Notes under the pieces: model-generated
The model's database searches: none
The model's input: only the letters and a program-made list of their open reading frames with translations
What the model was told of the DNA's origin: nothing
Position numbers and translations under genes: made by a program
Shown here: positions 1-8,347 of the stretch, one piece after another
How positions within the stretch are numbered: the stretch's first letter is position 1
Layout of the letters: every line of letters starts with the position of its first letter
From: an uncultured Lentisphaerota bacterium
GTDB taxonomy: Bacteria > Verrucomicrobiota > Kiritimatiellia > CAIQIC01
DNA length: 64,000 nucleotides
Direction: 5' to 3'
NCBI GenBank assembly: GCA_903889245.1
Contig: CAISWQ010000029.1
Coordinates: 19,305 to 83,304, forward strand

Positions 1-114
1 CGGCCGGGCCTGAAGATCACGCGCCTCGCGCTCGGCGTCCCCGCCGGCAGCGCGATCGCCTACGCCGATCCGCTGACGCTCGCCCGCGCCTTGCAAGGCC
101 GGCAGAACATGTGA
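1..114 (+). CDS. recR: Recombination mediator RecR, 3' end only (partial)
   Basis: The window opens inside a reading frame that runs 37 codons to a TGA at 112-114. The tail contains ITRLALGVPAGS and YADPLTLARALQGR, which match the end of the RecR Toprim domain (usual form: G.P.G....YAD..TL.RAL.GR). RecR acts with RecO/RecF in loading RecA at gaps. The zinc finger and most of the Toprim domain lie outside the window. The assignment rests on this short conserved tail alone. Confidence 0.75.
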   Translation, partial: RPGLKITRLALGVPAGSAIAYADPLTLARALQGRQNM

Positions 115-196
115 TGACAAAGTCCGACGAACGCCGAGTCGGAAACCCGGCGAAACAGTTTTGCTACATGACGGAATGCTGGAATCAAAGGAGCAC

Positions 197-1063
197 ATGG
201 TGAAGAAACAAATGCGTTTGTGTGGCTGCGCGGTGTTGCTGGCGAGCGCCCTGGCCCAAGGGCAGCTCGTGAAGAGCGGCGAGAAGATCGCTTTCCTCGG
301 CGATTCCATCACGCAGCAAGGCGCCGGCGGGCCGGGCGGCTACGTGCGGCTCGTCATCAGTGGGCTCGAAGCCAACGGCGTGCAGGCCGAGGCGGTCCCT
401 GCGGGCATCAGCGGCCACAAATCCAACCAGATGCTCGAACGGCTCGAACGCGATGTACTCGCCAAGAAGCCCAACTGGATGACCTTGAGTTGCGGCGTCA
501 ACGATGTCTGGCACGGCGCGCGTGGCGTGCCACTCGACCAGTACAAGCAGAACATCACGAAGATCGTGGAGCGTTGCCAGACCGCCGGCATCAAGGTGAT
601 GATCCTGACCGCGACGATGATCACCGAGGACCAGCAGGCCGAGAACAACCAGAAACTGATCCCCTATAACGCTTTTCTGCGCCAGTTGGCCGCCGAGAAG
701 AAATGCGCGCTGGCCGACCTGAACGCCGATATGCAGGCGGCCATCGCGCAGGCGAAAAAAAACCAACCGCGACCCGCGAAGGGCAACTTCCTGACCAGCG
801 ACGGCGTCCACATGGGTCCGGCGGGCAATCAGATGATGGCGCTGGGTGTGCTCAAGGGCTTTGGCTTGGCCGAACCGCAGTTGGCCAAGGCGCGCGACCA
901 CTGGCTGGACATCCCCGGCACCTGCGAAGTCGGCGCGAAGTTGAAACTGACCCAGCGGCAGATGCAGCAACTGACCGCGCTCGCCGCGCAGAAGAAATGT
1001 TCCGTGGATAGCCTCGTTAGCGAAGCGCTGACACAGAGCGTGGAAACGCTGCTGAAAAAATGA
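197..1063 (+). CDS. Secreted SGNH/GDSL hydrolase
   Basis: A 288-residue protein with an N-terminal signal peptide (basic MVKKQMR, then a hydrophobic stretch to about residue 22). The SGNH blocks are visible: GDSIT with the nucleophile Ser37, GVND at 100-103 (block III), and DGVHMGPAGN near the C-terminus with the catalytic Asp-His pair. The family comprises lipases and esterases, often carbohydrate esterases in PVC bacteria; the substrate here is unknown. I chose the ATG at 197 over one at 161 because AAAGGAG lies 4-10 bases upstream of it and the signal peptide begins there. A dispersed hairpin repeat follows the stop. Confidence 0.85.
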   Translation: MVKKQMRLCGCAVLLASALAQGQLVKSGEKIAFLGDSITQQGAGGPGGYVRLVISGLEANGVQAEAVPAGISGHKSNQMLERLERDVLAKKPNWMTLSCGVNDVWHGARGVPLDQYKQNITKIVERCQTAGIKVMILTATMITEDQQAENNQKLIPYNAFLRQLAAEKKCALADLNADMQAAIAQAKKNQPRPAKGNFLTSDGVHMGPAGNQMMALGVLKGFGLAEPQLAKARDHWLDIPGTCEVGAKLKLTQRQMQQLTALAAQKKCSVDSLVSEALTQSVETLLKK

Positions 1064-1069
1064 CGGCCT

Positions 1070-1217
1070 CTGTAGCGGCGGCCTGTGGCCGCCGACGGCG
1101 ACCGCAGGTCGCCGCTACAGCCAAGCTGATACTCGCTGTTGCGCAAGCCGGGTTTCTGACCCGGCGCACCCAGCGACGCCACCCACTCCGGGCGCAGCCA
1201 GACTGCGCCCCTACAGC
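1070..1217. repeat. Dispersed TGTAG-type hairpin repeats (second repeat family)
   Basis: CTGTAGCGGCG at 1070-1080 is exactly complementary to 1110-1120. Between and after them are further stem-loops built from the text GCCGGGTTTCTGACCCGGC and GGGCGCAGCCAGACTGCGCCC, the last followed by CTACAG. Related modules recur near 3703, 25786-25860, 30664-30721 and 31528-31672, and inside parC. This is a gene-poor stretch of about 220 bp between convergent genes; no coding is seen. Confidence 0.7.
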
Positions 1218-1284
1218 GATAAGAAAGAAGTGGATGGCAGCGCTTCCGGCTGACCTCTGAATTCTGTCCTCTGATCTCTGCTGC

Positions 1285-2034
1285 TTACTTTTTCAGCGCG
1301 GCCTGGATTTCCGGGACGATGGCCTCGGCCCAGATGGCGTAGCCCTTCGCGTTCGGGTGGAGCAGGTCGGGCATGATGTCGCGTGAGAGCGTGCCATCGG
1401 CCTCAAGCAGCTTCGCGTTGATATCCACGAACTTGATGTTCCAGTAGCCGCTGTACTGCGCGATGATCTTGTTCACTTGGTCGTTGATCACGCGCATCTC
1501 GTCGGTCGGCTTGGCGCTGCGCGGGAAGATCGCGAGCAGGATTTGCTGCGCGTGCGGGAAACGCTCGTGCAGCTTCGCGCAGATCGCGCCGATGCCGGCG
1601 GCGGTCTCCTCCGGCTTGTCCTTGCGGTGACCGGTGTTGTTCGTGCCGATCATGATGATGATGACCTTCGGGTTGAGCGCGCCCTCGAGGTTGCCGTGCT
1701 CGAAGCGCCAGAGCACGTGCTCGGTGCGGTCGCCGCCGATGCCGAAGTTCGCCGCCTTGAACGGCGCGATCTTCTCGTCCCAAATGGCCTTGCCGCCGCT
1801 CTCCCAGCCGTGCGTGATCGAGTCGCCGACGAAGAGCACGTCGAAGCCGCCGGCCTGTGCCAGCGCGTTGAACTTCTCGTGGCGCGGCATCGTGCCCTGG
1901 TGCGGATCGGGGACGATGGCCTTGGCCGTCTTCGGCACCACCGGAATCGGTGGCGGTTTGGCGCAGCCGGCGATCAGGGCGACCAGCGCCAGGCCCGCGG
2001 CGTGACGCATGCAACGCGGCCATGTCTGCCTCAT
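1285..2034 (-). CDS. SGNH hydrolase lipoprotein (PAF-acetylhydrolase IB-like)
   Basis: A 249-residue protein. It begins with a lipoprotein signal ending in the lipobox LIAGC, so it is probably anchored to a membrane. The SGNH blocks are GDSITHGW (nucleophile Ser), GIGGDRTEH, GTNNTGH and DLLHPNAKGY (Asp-x-x-His). The block pattern resembles PAF-acetylhydrolase IB beta/gamma-type esterases. The start at 2034 follows GAGGAG about 8 bases upstream and directly precedes the signal sequence; an upstream in-frame ATG at 2073 would put 13 extra residues before it. It is not closely related to the SGNH gene at 197, with which it is convergent. Confidence 0.82.
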   Translation of the reverse strand: MRQTWPRCMRHAAGLALVALIAGCAKPPPIPVVPKTAKAIVPDPHQGTMPRHEKFNALAQAGGFDVLFVGDSITHGWESGGKAIWDEKIAPFKAANFGIGGDRTEHVLWRFEHGNLEGALNPKVIIIMIGTNNTGHRKDKPEETAAGIGAICAKLHERFPHAQQILLAIFPRSAKPTDEMRVINDQVNKIIAQYSGYWNIKFVDINAKLLEADGTLSRDIMPDLLHPNAKGYAIWAEAIVPEIQAALKK

Positions 2035-2161
2035 GTGCTTGCTCCTCGTGGTTGGAACGTGCGCGCGGAGCATAGTGCGCGCTGCGCGCCGGCGTCAAGG
2101 ATACCGGCGTGGCTCCTGCATGGTCGTCCCGCCAGCCACCCTCCCCTCCAGTCAGCCCATG

Positions 2162-2182
2162 ATACATGTTAGTAACATGTAT
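2162..2182. promoter_or_regulatory. Perfect inverted repeat, possible operator
   Basis: ATACATGTT and AACATGTAT are perfect 9-bp arms separated by AGT. It is AT-rich in a GC-rich neighbourhood and sits about 130 bp upstream of the SGNH lipoprotein start at 2034. The shape suits a dimeric regulator site, but no regulator gene is next to it. Confidence 0.35.
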
Positions 2183-2298
2183 TATCGCTGTCTTCGGCGG
2201 AAGGGGCCGGAGCGTGGTGCGGGTCCCGGGAGGGTGAAGGCCTTGGGGCTTGGCGCGGCGCAGTCAGAGGCAACAGATCCGCGCCCTAGGGGCCACAC

Positions 2299-3612
2299 TT
2301 AGGGTTCGAGCGTGGCGGCGCGTGAGAGGAGCGCGGCGTAGGCGCCATCGGTCTGCTCGGCGGCGGGCAGCAGGAGGCGCTGGCGTTCGAGGCGGAATTC
2401 GTAGTGGTTGGCGAGCCAGCGCTTGATGAGCGGCTCGTTCTCTTCCGGCTCGATGCTGCACGTGGAATAGACGAGCCGGCCGCCGGGCCGCACGAGCGCG
2501 GCGGCACCGTGCAAAATACGGAATTGCGTTTCGATGAGCTTCTTCTGCCGGTCCTCGCTGAAGCGCCAGCGCGCGTCGGGGCGGCGGCGCAGGACGCCGG
2601 TGTTCGAGCACGGCACGTCAAGCAGGAGGCCGTCGAAGTATTCACCGCGGCCCGCGGCGAGCAGCTCCTGCCGCGCGGGCTCCGGCGCGGCGGCATCGCC
2701 CTGCACGACGCGGATCAGGCCGCCGCCGGCGCGCGCCACGTTCTCGCGCAGCCGCGCGAGGCGGTCGGCGTGCCGCTCCAGTGCGACGACGAGGCCGTTG
2801 CCTTGCAGTCGCGCAGCGATGTCGAGCGCCTTGCCACCGGGCGCGGCGCAGGCGTCGAGGATGCTCTCGCCCGGCTGCGGCGCGAGCAGGTCCACGGCGA
2901 GCGAGGTCGCGGGGTCCTGGACGGCGAACCAGCCCTCGGCATAACCGGGGACCTCGGCGACACGCACGCCGCGCGGCAGGACGCAAAAGTCGTGGCCGAG
3001 CGCGGCCAGCGGCTCGGCGGCGATGCCGGCCTGCTTGAGCTCTGCGAAAAATTTTTCGGGCGCGACGGCATTGAGGCGCAGCACGGTCGCCGCCGGCTGG
3101 TTGTTCCAGGCGCAAATGGCGAGCGCTTTCTCCTTGCCGTAGTGCTGTGTCCAGCGGTCAAAGAGCACGTCGGGATGCGAGAGGCGCAGCGCGGGTTGGA
3201 GTTGCTTGAGCTCGTTGGAGAGCGCCTCGGTCTCGCGCTGGGCGCGGCGCAGGATGGCATTGAGGAAGTTCGCGGCGCGCGCGCCGGCGAGCGTCTTCGC
3301 GGCCTCGACAGTCTCGTGGACGGCGGCGAAGGGGGCGACGTCGTCGAGGTAGAGCAGTTGATAGAGTCCGACGAGCGCGAGCGCCAGGAGTGGGCGCCCC
3401 GGCTCGCGCGCGGCGAGCTTGCGGAAGACCCACTCGAGTACGCGTCGCTGGCGGACGACGCCGAACACAATTTCCTGCACGAAGGCGCGGTCGGCCGTGA
3501 CGCTCTCCAGCGCGCGGTCGGGAAATTCGCCGCGTTCGAGCCATTTGGCGAGGATGCCGGCGGCGACGCCGCGCGAGTTCAGCGGGACAGTTTGCGATGT
3601 GTGTTTGGTCAC
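2299..3612 (-). CDS. rsmB: 16S rRNA (cytosine-967 C5)-methyltransferase RsmB
   Basis: At 437 residues it is the usual RsmB length. The N-terminal third is a NusB-like RNA-binding domain. The C-terminal Rossmann methyltransferase has the SAM motif DACAAPGGKALD, motif IV DVPCSNTGVLRRRPD (Pro-Cys) and motif VI YSTCSIEPEENE with the Thr-Cys nucleophile pair. It methylates C967 of 16S rRNA using S-adenosylmethionine. The gene is transcribed away from the 3D-domain lipoprotein, and the divergent gap between them contains a hairpin repeat. Family assignment is firm from the two-cysteine signature and domain order. Confidence 0.93.
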   Translation of the reverse strand: MTKHTSQTVPLNSRGVAAGILAKWLERGEFPDRALESVTADRAFVQEIVFGVVRQRRVLEWVFRKLAAREPGRPLLALALVGLYQLLYLDDVAPFAAVHETVEAAKTLAGARAANFLNAILRRAQRETEALSNELKQLQPALRLSHPDVLFDRWTQHYGKEKALAICAWNNQPAATVLRLNAVAPEKFFAELKQAGIAAEPLAALGHDFCVLPRGVRVAEVPGYAEGWFAVQDPATSLAVDLLAPQPGESILDACAAPGGKALDIAARLQGNGLVVALERHADRLARLRENVARAGGGLIRVVQGDAAAPEPARQELLAAGRGEYFDGLLLDVPCSNTGVLRRRPDARWRFSEDRQKKLIETQFRILHGAAALVRPGGRLVYSTCSIEPEENEPLIKRWLANHYEFRLERQRLLLPAAEQTDGAYAALLSRAATLEP

Positions 3613-3702
3613 GGCGCGAGTCTAGCGGGAGCAGGCGCGGAAGGGAATGGCCGATTGAAAATTGATGATGGCCGCTTTGCGGTCGTGAACCTTTGGGAGT
3701 AC

Positions 3703-3721
3703 GGCGGCGCAACGCGCCGCC
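3703..3721. repeat. Hairpin GGCGGCGC-AAC-GCGCCGCC
   Basis: A perfect 8-bp stem with a 3-base loop, preceded by GGGAGTAC and followed by CTCC. The wording matches the second dispersed hairpin family of this window. It lies in the divergent gap between rsmB and the 3D-domain gene. Confidence 0.55.
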
Positions 3722-3775
3722 CTCCAAGGCTCACAAAGAGTTGACGGCGGCGGCGGTGGTGCGCAGAGTGCGCGC

Positions 3776-4237
3776 GTGCGCCGGTTCGCAAAAATTTTGT
3801 CGCTGGCTGTGCTGCTGTTCGCCGCGGGGTGCACGACGACGGGCGGGGGCCGGCGCGGCAGCCCGCCCGCGGCCAACGACCCCCGCTGGCGGACGCTGGC
3901 CATGACGGTCACCGGCTACTGCCCGTGCGGCGCGTGCTGCAACTGGCGGCGGACGTGGTACGGCCGCGCGGTGATCGCCAGCGGGCCGCGCGCCGGCGAG
4001 CGCAAGGCGGTCGGCATCACCGCGAGCGGCAAGCGTGCGGGGCGCGGCATGATCGCGGCGGACCCGGACGTGCTGCCGATGCGGACGCAGCTCTTTGTGC
4101 CGGGGTACGGCTATGGCACGGTCGAGGACACCGGCGGCGCCATCCAAGGGAACAAGCTCGACCTCTTCTTCGAGACGCATACGCAGGCGCGGCAGTGGGG
4201 TGTGAAAAAACTGAACGTGCGTGTGCGGCAGCCTTGA
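3776..4237 (+). CDS. 3D-domain lipoprotein (RlpA/MltA-like double-psi beta-barrel)
   Basis: A 153-residue protein with a GTG start. Residues 1-19 form a lipoprotein signal ending in the lipobox FAAGC. The rest is a 3D domain, named for three conserved aspartates: MTVTGYCPCGACCN at its start, and VEDTGGAIQGNKLDLFF carrying the Asp-Thr-Gly-Gly and Asp-x-Phe elements near the C-terminus. Related domains occur in lytic transglycosylases and in cell-wall-active proteins, so a periplasmic peptidoglycan role is likely. No clear Shine-Dalgarno sequence precedes the GTG, so the start is uncertain. The stop runs straight into a palindrome array. Confidence 0.8.
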   Translation: MRRFAKILSLAVLLFAAGCTTTGGGRRGSPPAANDPRWRTLAMTVTGYCPCGACCNWRRTWYGRAVIASGPRAGERKAVGITASGKRAGRGMIAADPDVLPMRTQLFVPGYGYGTVEDTGGAIQGNKLDLFFETHTQARQWGVKKLNVRVRQP

Positions 4238-4241
4238 TTCC

Positions 4242-4350
4242 TTTCCAAGCATTGGACAGCTGAGCCCGCGTTTTTCCAAGCCTTGGAAAACTTCACGGAC
4301 ATATTTCCGCGACTTGGACTTTTCAGGAAATTTTTTCCGAGCCTTGGAAA
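4242..4350. repeat. TTCCAA palindrome array, 4 units
   Basis: Four diverged copies of the TTTTCCAAGSCTTGGAAAA palindrome, about 30 bp apart, fill the gap between two convergent genes (3D lipoprotein and kinase). Each copy could fold as an 8-9 bp hairpin flanked by A and T tracts. Confidence 0.9.
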
Positions 4351-4360
4351 CGTACCGGCG

Positions 4361-6793
4361 TCAGGGCGCGTCCACGCGCTCAAGCATCCGGGCGGCGAGG
4401 GCCTGCGGGAAGTAGAGGAAGACGCGGGCGCTGACGGCACCGAGGCCGTAGGCGGCGGCGGGGTCGTCGGTGGCGAGTTCGCAGTCGAGCCGCGCGAGGT
4501 TGCCGATGAGTGCGACGCGGTAGGCGATCTTCCAGCGGGCATTGGTCTTGGGGACGCCGCGCACGAAGTCGTAGTGCCGCCAGCGGGCCTGGAAGAGCGA
4601 AGTGGGCAGTTGGAACGCGGTGTCGGTGGGTGCCTCGTTCATCAATTGAATGGCGACGAGTTTGTCAGCACGGTCCACGATCAGCAGCAGGCGGTTGAAG
4701 CCGTTGACCAGCGGGATGGTCAGGTCGTGGACGAAGTAATGGCCGTCGGGGAACAGCGGGCTTTTGAGCGGTTGCATGCCGCCGGCGGTGGCACCGAAGG
4801 CGCGCGCGGCGGTCTCGGCGGGCGCGCCGTAGGGGATGCGTTCGTAGAGCAGCAGGTTCAGGGTGCTGGCGTCGGGATCGGGGGCATAGAGGCTGAAGAG
4901 GTCGCGGAACTCATCCATGGCGGCCGCGCGCGCGGCGGGCTTGGTCTTCCAGGCGGCGGCCAGCGCGGCCTCGTCCACGGGTGCGGGCGGGATGCCGGGC
5001 GGCGGCGCGGGCGTCACGACCTTGTTGGTGGCGACGGGCGTGGGCGTCACGACGCGCGCCGGGGTGCGCGCCAGCATGTTGCTGAAGGCCTCGGGCGGCG
5101 GCTCCGGCGGCAGGTCCATGCTCGGCAGCGGCGGCAGCGTGGCGACACTGAAGCCGGGCGGCGGCGCGACCTTGGAGGAGAGGCGCGCGTCGGCGAGCAG
5201 TTGGAAGCATTTCTGCACGCGGCGATCCACGGTGGCCGAGTCGAACTGCGCCTCCTTGGAGGCGTTGAAGTCGCTGATGGCCTGGCGCACGGCGATCTCG
5301 ACGCGCTGGACGACCGGGATGTTCATCCGGCCGGTGTAGGACTTGTAGAGGTCCACGGCGTAATTGAAGAAGCGCGCGGCGCGCTGGTAATGCGCCGAAT
5401 GCACCACCTCGTTGGCGGCGGGGCGCGCGACGCCATTGGTGCGGACGGCCACGGGCGGCGGCGCGCTGGTGGTGGTGACGGTCGGCGCCACCGTTTCATG
5501 CGTGGCGACCTCCGGCGGAACGTTGGTCCGCGTGGAGGGCGGGGCGGGCACCACGACAAATTTTTCGGAACTGGTGACGTGTGCCACGGCGCCCGTCTGT
5601 CGCGGTGGTTTGGGCGGTTTCCGCACTTCGTTGGTCTTGGTCGCGGGCGGTGGCCGCAACGGCTGCGGCAACTTGTCGTTTAATAACAGGTACATGTAGG
5701 TCGCGCCGAGGCCGATGGCGATCAGGGAGGCGATGATGATGATCTGGATGATCACCAGCGTCCAGTTGCGCGGGCGGCGCGAGTTGGCCGGCGTGGTCTG
5801 CGCGGCGAGCGTCGAGCCGCCATCGAGCGCGCCGGCGGAAATCGTCAGCACATTTTTCTTGGGCGCGGTGACCTGCATCCGGTACTTGCCGGGATTGGAG
5901 GTGCGCCACGCGCCGCGCAACACGGTGCTCGCGCCGGCGGGCGGCAGGTCGCCGGGCGGCAGATAGCCCTCGCGTACTTCCTGCAGGTCGGCGATGACCT
6001 CGGTCCACTTCACGGGCCGCAGGGTGCGGTCCTTGATCATCATGCGCTCGATCAGCGCGCCGAGCGCGGGCGTCAGGTTCGGGTTGAGGTCGAGCGGGTC
6101 GAGCAGGAAATCGGTCTGCTGGCGTTCGAGCGGCGCGGTGCCGGGCGTGTCGCCAAACGGCAGGCGGCCGGTGACCATGTGATAGAGCGTGGCGCCGAGC
6201 GCATAGATGTCGGTGGCGCAGTCGAGGTGCGCCTCGCCGCGCGCCTGCTCCGGCGAGATGTAGTTGGGCGTGCCGACGATGTAGTCGTCGTGGCCAGTGG
6301 TGCCCTGCGGACCGAGCGCGCGGGCGAGGCCGAGATCGGCGACCTTCACGGTGCCGTCGCGGTCAATCATGATGTTGTCGGGCTTGATGTCGCAATGAAT
6401 CATCTTCGCCGAATCCCACGCGTAGCTCAACGCGGCGGCGACGCCGAGGGTGATGTCGAGCGCGGTCTCCTCGTCGAGTGCGCCGCGTTTGTGGATGCGG
6501 TGGCCGATGGTGTAGCCATCAATGAACTCCATCACGAAATAGACGGCCTCGGCGGTTTCGCCGGCGTCGAAGACCTGGATGATGCCGCTGTGCTTGAGCT
6601 TGGCCGCCGCCATCGCCTCCTTGCGAAAGCGGGCCATGGCGTCAGCATCCTGGCGCCATTCCGGCATCAGGATCTTGATCGCCACCATCCGGTCCAATGA
6701 GACTTGACGGGCCTTCCAGACGACAGCCATGCCGCCTTCGCCCAATTTCTCCAAAATCTCATAACCCGGCAATTCAAAGCCAAGGGTACTCAT
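4361..6793 (-). CDS. Transmembrane serine/threonine protein kinase
   Basis: An 810-residue Hanks-type kinase. Glycine loop LGEGGMAVVWKA at 17-28, catalytic Lys40 in VAIKIL, catalytic loop HCDIKPDN at 133-140 (HCD in place of HRD), Mg-binding loop DLG at 153-155 (in place of DFG), and activation segment GTPNYISPEQ. A single membrane helix spans about 344-371, so the kinase faces the cytoplasm. The proline-rich region and the remaining ~400 residues would be outside. The C-terminal half is not recognised; it may be a sensor. It is divergent from the protease gene at 7049. Confidence 0.88.
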   Translation of the reverse strand: MSTLGFELPGYEILEKLGEGGMAVVWKARQVSLDRMVAIKILMPEWRQDADAMARFRKEAMAAAKLKHSGIIQVFDAGETAEAVYFVMEFIDGYTIGHRIHKRGALDEETALDITLGVAAALSYAWDSAKMIHCDIKPDNIMIDRDGTVKVADLGLARALGPQGTTGHDDYIVGTPNYISPEQARGEAHLDCATDIYALGATLYHMVTGRLPFGDTPGTAPLERQQTDFLLDPLDLNPNLTPALGALIERMMIKDRTLRPVKWTEVIADLQEVREGYLPPGDLPPAGASTVLRGAWRTSNPGKYRMQVTAPKKNVLTISAGALDGGSTLAAQTTPANSRRPRNWTLVIIQIIIIASLIAIGLGATYMYLLLNDKLPQPLRPPPATKTNEVRKPPKPPRQTGAVAHVTSSEKFVVVPAPPSTRTNVPPEVATHETVAPTVTTTSAPPPVAVRTNGVARPAANEVVHSAHYQRAARFFNYAVDLYKSYTGRMNIPVVQRVEIAVRQAISDFNASKEAQFDSATVDRRVQKCFQLLADARLSSKVAPPPGFSVATLPPLPSMDLPPEPPPEAFSNMLARTPARVVTPTPVATNKVVTPAPPPGIPPAPVDEAALAAAWKTKPAARAAAMDEFRDLFSLYAPDPDASTLNLLLYERIPYGAPAETAARAFGATAGGMQPLKSPLFPDGHYFVHDLTIPLVNGFNRLLLIVDRADKLVAIQLMNEAPTDTAFQLPTSLFQARWRHYDFVRGVPKTNARWKIAYRVALIGNLARLDCELATDDPAAAYGLGAVSARVFLYFPQALAARMLERVDAP

Positions 6794-6982
6794 GAGTCAC
6801 GCGCACCATAAACGAATTACCCGCATTGCGCAATTACTTGGTGAGGCAGGGAGCACATTTTATTCCAGCCAGCGGCGGTTTTATGGAGACGCGGACCGGG
6901 CAGGCAGCGCGGGCGTGAAACGTCCTTGGTTTTGTGAGCCAAGAGGGGCGTTGCTCCTTGATGGTCGCGTGTGGCGGAGCGG

Positions 6983-7011
6983 TTGCTTCGGGGGGCCGGA
7001 TGGGCTATAAG
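6983..7011 (+). promoter_or_regulatory. Candidate sigma70-type promoter for the ctp-tsaD operon
   Basis: TTGCTT at 6983-6988, a 17-base spacer, then TATAAG at 7006-7011. The predicted start is near 7018, about 30 bases before the protease start codon. It is the best promoter-like pair in the 255-bp divergent gap. Confidence 0.45.
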
Positions 7012-7048
7012 TCCGCCCCGCGCCGCAGGGCGCGCGAAAGAGGCGACG

Positions 7049-8347
7049 ATGCAACTGAAAAAGTTGGGGTGGGGCGTGGGCTGGGCGTTGCTGGCGGCGG
7101 CGTTGGCGGTCAACCTTGTCAGCGCCGCGCGACTCCACGCCCGTGAGAGCCGCAGCGACCGCGAGCAGGCCTACGAAAAAATGGCCCTGTTCACCAAGGT
7201 CATCGAGCAGGTCCGCGAGGCCTACGTGGAGACGAATAAGGTCGCCTACACCAACCTTATATATGGGGCGCTTCGCGGCATGCTCCAGTCGCTCGATCCG
7301 CACAGCCAGTTCCTCGACCCGGCGACCTACCAGGACATGAAGGACGACACCAGCGGCCAGTTTGGCGGGCTCGGCATCTTCGTGGGCATGAAGGATGGCC
7401 TGCCGACCGTGATCGCGCCGATGGAGGATACACCGGGCTTCCGCGCGGGTATCCTGCCGGGCGACAAGATCATCGAGATTGACGGCAAGACGACCGAGGG
7501 GCTCGCGCTCGACGAAGTCGTCAAGAAGATGCGCGGCCCGCCGGGCACCAAGGTGGTGCTGCGGCTGATGCGGCCGAAGACCCAGGCGCTGCGCACGGTC
7601 GAGGTGGTTCGCGCGGAAATCAACGTGCCGAGTATCAAGGACGCGCAACTCCTCGAGGATGGCATTGGCTATATCCGCCTGCTCTCGTTCAGCGAGCACA
7701 CCGCCGCGGATTTACAGAAGGCGCTCGACGAGCTGAACAAGCAGGGGCTGCGCGCGCTCGTGCTCGACATGCGCAACAACCCCGGCGGCCTGCTCTCCTC
7801 TGCGGTCGAGGTCAGCCAGAAGTTCCTGAAGAAGGGCGACCTGATCGTCTCCACCATCGGTCGCACGGAGAAGCAGTTGCTCGTCGAGAAGGCCGGCGGG
7901 CGCGTCCACTACCTCGACTTCCCTATGGCAATCCTCGTCAACGGCGGCAGCGCGAGCGCCGCGGAGATTGTCTCCGGCGCGTTGCAGGACCAGCACCGCG
8001 CGTTCCTCGTTGGCGAGAAAACCTTCGGCAAGGGCTCCGTGCAGAGCGTCATCCCGATGGATGATGGCTCCGCGCTGAAGTTGACGACGGCGAAATATTA
8101 CACGCCCGGCAAACGCGTCATTCACGAGCACGGCATCGAGCCGGACATCGTTGTGGCGATGCCGCCGGAGGATTTCCGCAAGCTCTGGCTCCAGCGCCAG
8201 CGCCCGAAAAATGCGACGCCCACCGACGAGGCCGAGGCCGAGGCGCGCGTCAGCGATGTGCAGCTCGACCGCGCCGTGGATGCGCTCAAGGGCGTGCTCG
8301 TCTTCGGCAAGCGCGCGCAGACGCGGCCGGCCGCCCCGAAATCCTGA
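7049..8347 (+). CDS. C-terminal processing peptidase, S41 family (CtpA-like)
   Basis: A 432-residue protease. An N-terminal hydrophobic segment (about 5-25) exports or anchors it. A PDZ domain follows, with FGGLGIFVG and GFRAGILPGDKIIEIDG. The S41 core carries the nucleophile Ser in GGSASAAEIVSGALQ and the general-base Lys in GEKTFGKGSVQ. The family trims C-termini of periplasmic proteins. I chose the ATG at 7049, which is preceded by AAAGAGG, over an upstream in-frame ATG at 6971. Its TGA overlaps the tsaD start by one base (TGATG), so the two are probably translationally coupled. Confidence 0.92.
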   Translation: MQLKKLGWGVGWALLAAALAVNLVSAARLHARESRSDREQAYEKMALFTKVIEQVREAYVETNKVAYTNLIYGALRGMLQSLDPHSQFLDPATYQDMKDDTSGQFGGLGIFVGMKDGLPTVIAPMEDTPGFRAGILPGDKIIEIDGKTTEGLALDEVVKKMRGPPGTKVVLRLMRPKTQALRTVEVVRAEINVPSIKDAQLLEDGIGYIRLLSFSEHTAADLQKALDELNKQGLRALVLDMRNNPGGLLSSAVEVSQKFLKKGDLIVSTIGRTEKQLLVEKAGGRVHYLDFPMAILVNGGSASAAEIVSGALQDQHRAFLVGEKTFGKGSVQSVIPMDDGSALKLTTAKYYTPGKRVIHEHGIEPDIVVAMPPEDFRKLWLQRQRPKNATPTDEAEAEARVSDVQLDRAVDALKGVLVFGKRAQTRPAAPKS

